A stretch of DNA of 64,000 bases from assembly GCF_004000945.1 (NCBI RefSeq), contig NZ_BIMF01000017.1, forward strand, positions 1 through 64,000. The letters run 5' to 3'. Of this stretch, positions 63,450 to 64,000 are shown piece after piece (position 1 is the first letter of the stretch; each line of letters begins with the position of its first letter). The position numbers were made by a program, and so were the translations under genes. The notes beneath the pieces were generated by a model. It worked only from the letters and a program-made list of their open reading frames with translations, was not told the DNA's origin and did not search any database. The DNA is from Paenibacillus lautus NBRC 15380 (GTDB taxonomy: Bacteria > Bacillota > Bacilli > Paenibacillales > Paenibacillaceae).

Positions 63450-64000
63450 TTAACCCGGAACTCGCGCAGCCCACTTGGCCGCTTGCGTAATCATCAAACG
63501 CAGCTGAGGCTGGAGAAAGGACGGCTCATGGTGGCCCGGCATCAAGAAAACCACGCGTCCGATGCCATACGTATGGCACCAGGCGGCAGGCCACTGCTTA
63601 CCTTCGTATTCATAATGCAGCAGCACCGTTTTTTCCGTAAACGGACTGAATATGAACCGGTAAGGCTCCTCATCCAGCACAAAAGGCTCCACGCCTTCCG
63701 TAATATCGTGATCGGTCTCCCCCGGAACGAAATACAGCTTCTCCATGGGCGGGTGTCCGTCAAAACGGGCACCGATCAGCTGCGCCAGCTCATAACGATT
63801 GGCCAGCGTAACGCCGTTATGGATCACGAGCAAGCCGCCGCCTCCGCTTACATAGGACAGCAGACCTGCGGTCTGCCGTGGCGAGACTCGCTCGTCCCAT
63901 AGGTCGCTGTAGGCGATGCAGAGTTCGTAAGGGTAGAGATTGCTTTCATGCAGCATTTTATGATTTTCCGTGCATTGCACGGTGAACATGTCGTTCAGCA
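63450..64000 (-). CDS. ThuA-domain protein, 5' end beyond the window
   Basis: Incomplete: the minus-strand frame is open to the right edge (about 183 codons visible), so the annotated length is a minimum; an ATG at 63989 need not be the start. It is a class I glutamine-amidotransferase-like ThuA domain: YPYELCIAYSDLWDERVSPR, LLSYVSGGGGLLVIHNGVTL, LAQLIGARFDGHPPMEKLYF, DITEGVEPFVLDEEPYRFIF and VVFLMPGHHEPSFLQPQLRL. ThuA proteins take part in trehalose or other disaccharide metabolism in some bacteria, but the role here is unknown. It precedes the response regulator in the same orientation. Confidence 0.85.
   Translation of the reverse strand, partial: LNDMFTVQCTENHKMLHESNLYPYELCIAYSDLWDERVSPRQTAGLLSYVSGGGGLLVIHNGVTLANRYELAQLIGARFDGHPPMEKLYFVPGETDHDITEGVEPFVLDEEPYRFIFSPFTEKTVLLHYEYEGKQWPAAWCHTYGIGRVVFLMPGHHEPSFLQPQLRLMITQAAKWAARVPG

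Overview
The window looks like the chromosome of a low-to-mid GC, endospore-forming Firmicute, most probably a Paenibacillus-type bacterium. Evidence: a spoIIR gene; the Bacillus-like block prfA-prmC-...-spoIIR-ywlC; strong AGGAGG ribosome sites and several TTG starts; a c-di-AMP riboswitch in front of a KimA potassium importer; a YerO/SwrC pair; a YkkC/YkkD pair; DUF3243 and PepSY proteins; and a glnS gene, which Bacillus lacks but paenibacilli often carry. The genus is an inference from gene content. No rRNA, tRNA, CRISPR array, prophage or insertion sequence was seen.

Layout. 1-9.3 kb (all minus): ywlC (cut by the left edge), spoIIR, two tandem RodA-type SEDS genes, prmC, prfA, ychF and type 2 IPP isomerase. 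9.6-12.7 kb: two convergent phospholipase D-fold genes, one a cardiolipin synthase. 12.9-18.7 kb (plus): two TetR-controlled efflux modules (TetR-ykkCD and yerO-swrC), each with a readable promoter and palindromic operator. 18.7-27.5 kb: molybdenum-cofactor genes (TorD-type chaperone, moaA, mobA, a MOSC protein) mixed with an MFS transporter, glnS, a DUF2164 gene and two GNAT acetyltransferases. 27.6-38.7 kb (all minus): a complete carbohydrate locus (ABC importer, LacI regulator, esterase, GH3 glucosidase, ~1,130-residue GH94-type phosphorylase) with four copies of one palindromic operator. Its architecture suggests uptake and phosphorolysis of beta-1,2-gluco-oligosaccharides. 38.8-46.4 kb: MFS gene, molybdopterin oxidoreductase with a hairpin in its leader, riboswitch-kimA, and a formate/nitrite transporter with a hexanucleotide repeat in its leader. 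46.6-54 kb: MFS plus TetR with paired operators, a DUF4352 lipoprotein, an NADH oxidase with a Rex-like operator inside its promoter, glutathione peroxidase, and two unknown membrane proteins. 54.1-54.75 kb: a gene-free island of three kinds of repeat. 54.8-64 kb: DUF3243 protein, DEAD-box helicase, membrane protein, AarF/UbiB kinase with a small coiled-coil partner, two PepSY proteins with a two-component system, and a ThuA-like gene cut by the right edge.

How it fits together. One theme is anaerobic/redox physiology: cofactor synthesis, a TorD-type chaperone, a molybdoenzyme, a formate/nitrite channel and NADH oxidase, several carrying TGTGA-N6-TCACA-like palindromes. The other is local transcriptional control. 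At least five regulators or riboregulators lie beside their targets, with operators visible in the DNA.

Most likely new or under-described items: the RodA duplication inside a conserved block, the helically phased 10-bp repeats between torD and moaA, the leader hairpin of the molybdoenzyme, the hexanucleotide repeat in front of the formate/nitrite channel, and the four-operator sugar regulon. Functional calls rest on reading sequence motifs; no database search was possible.
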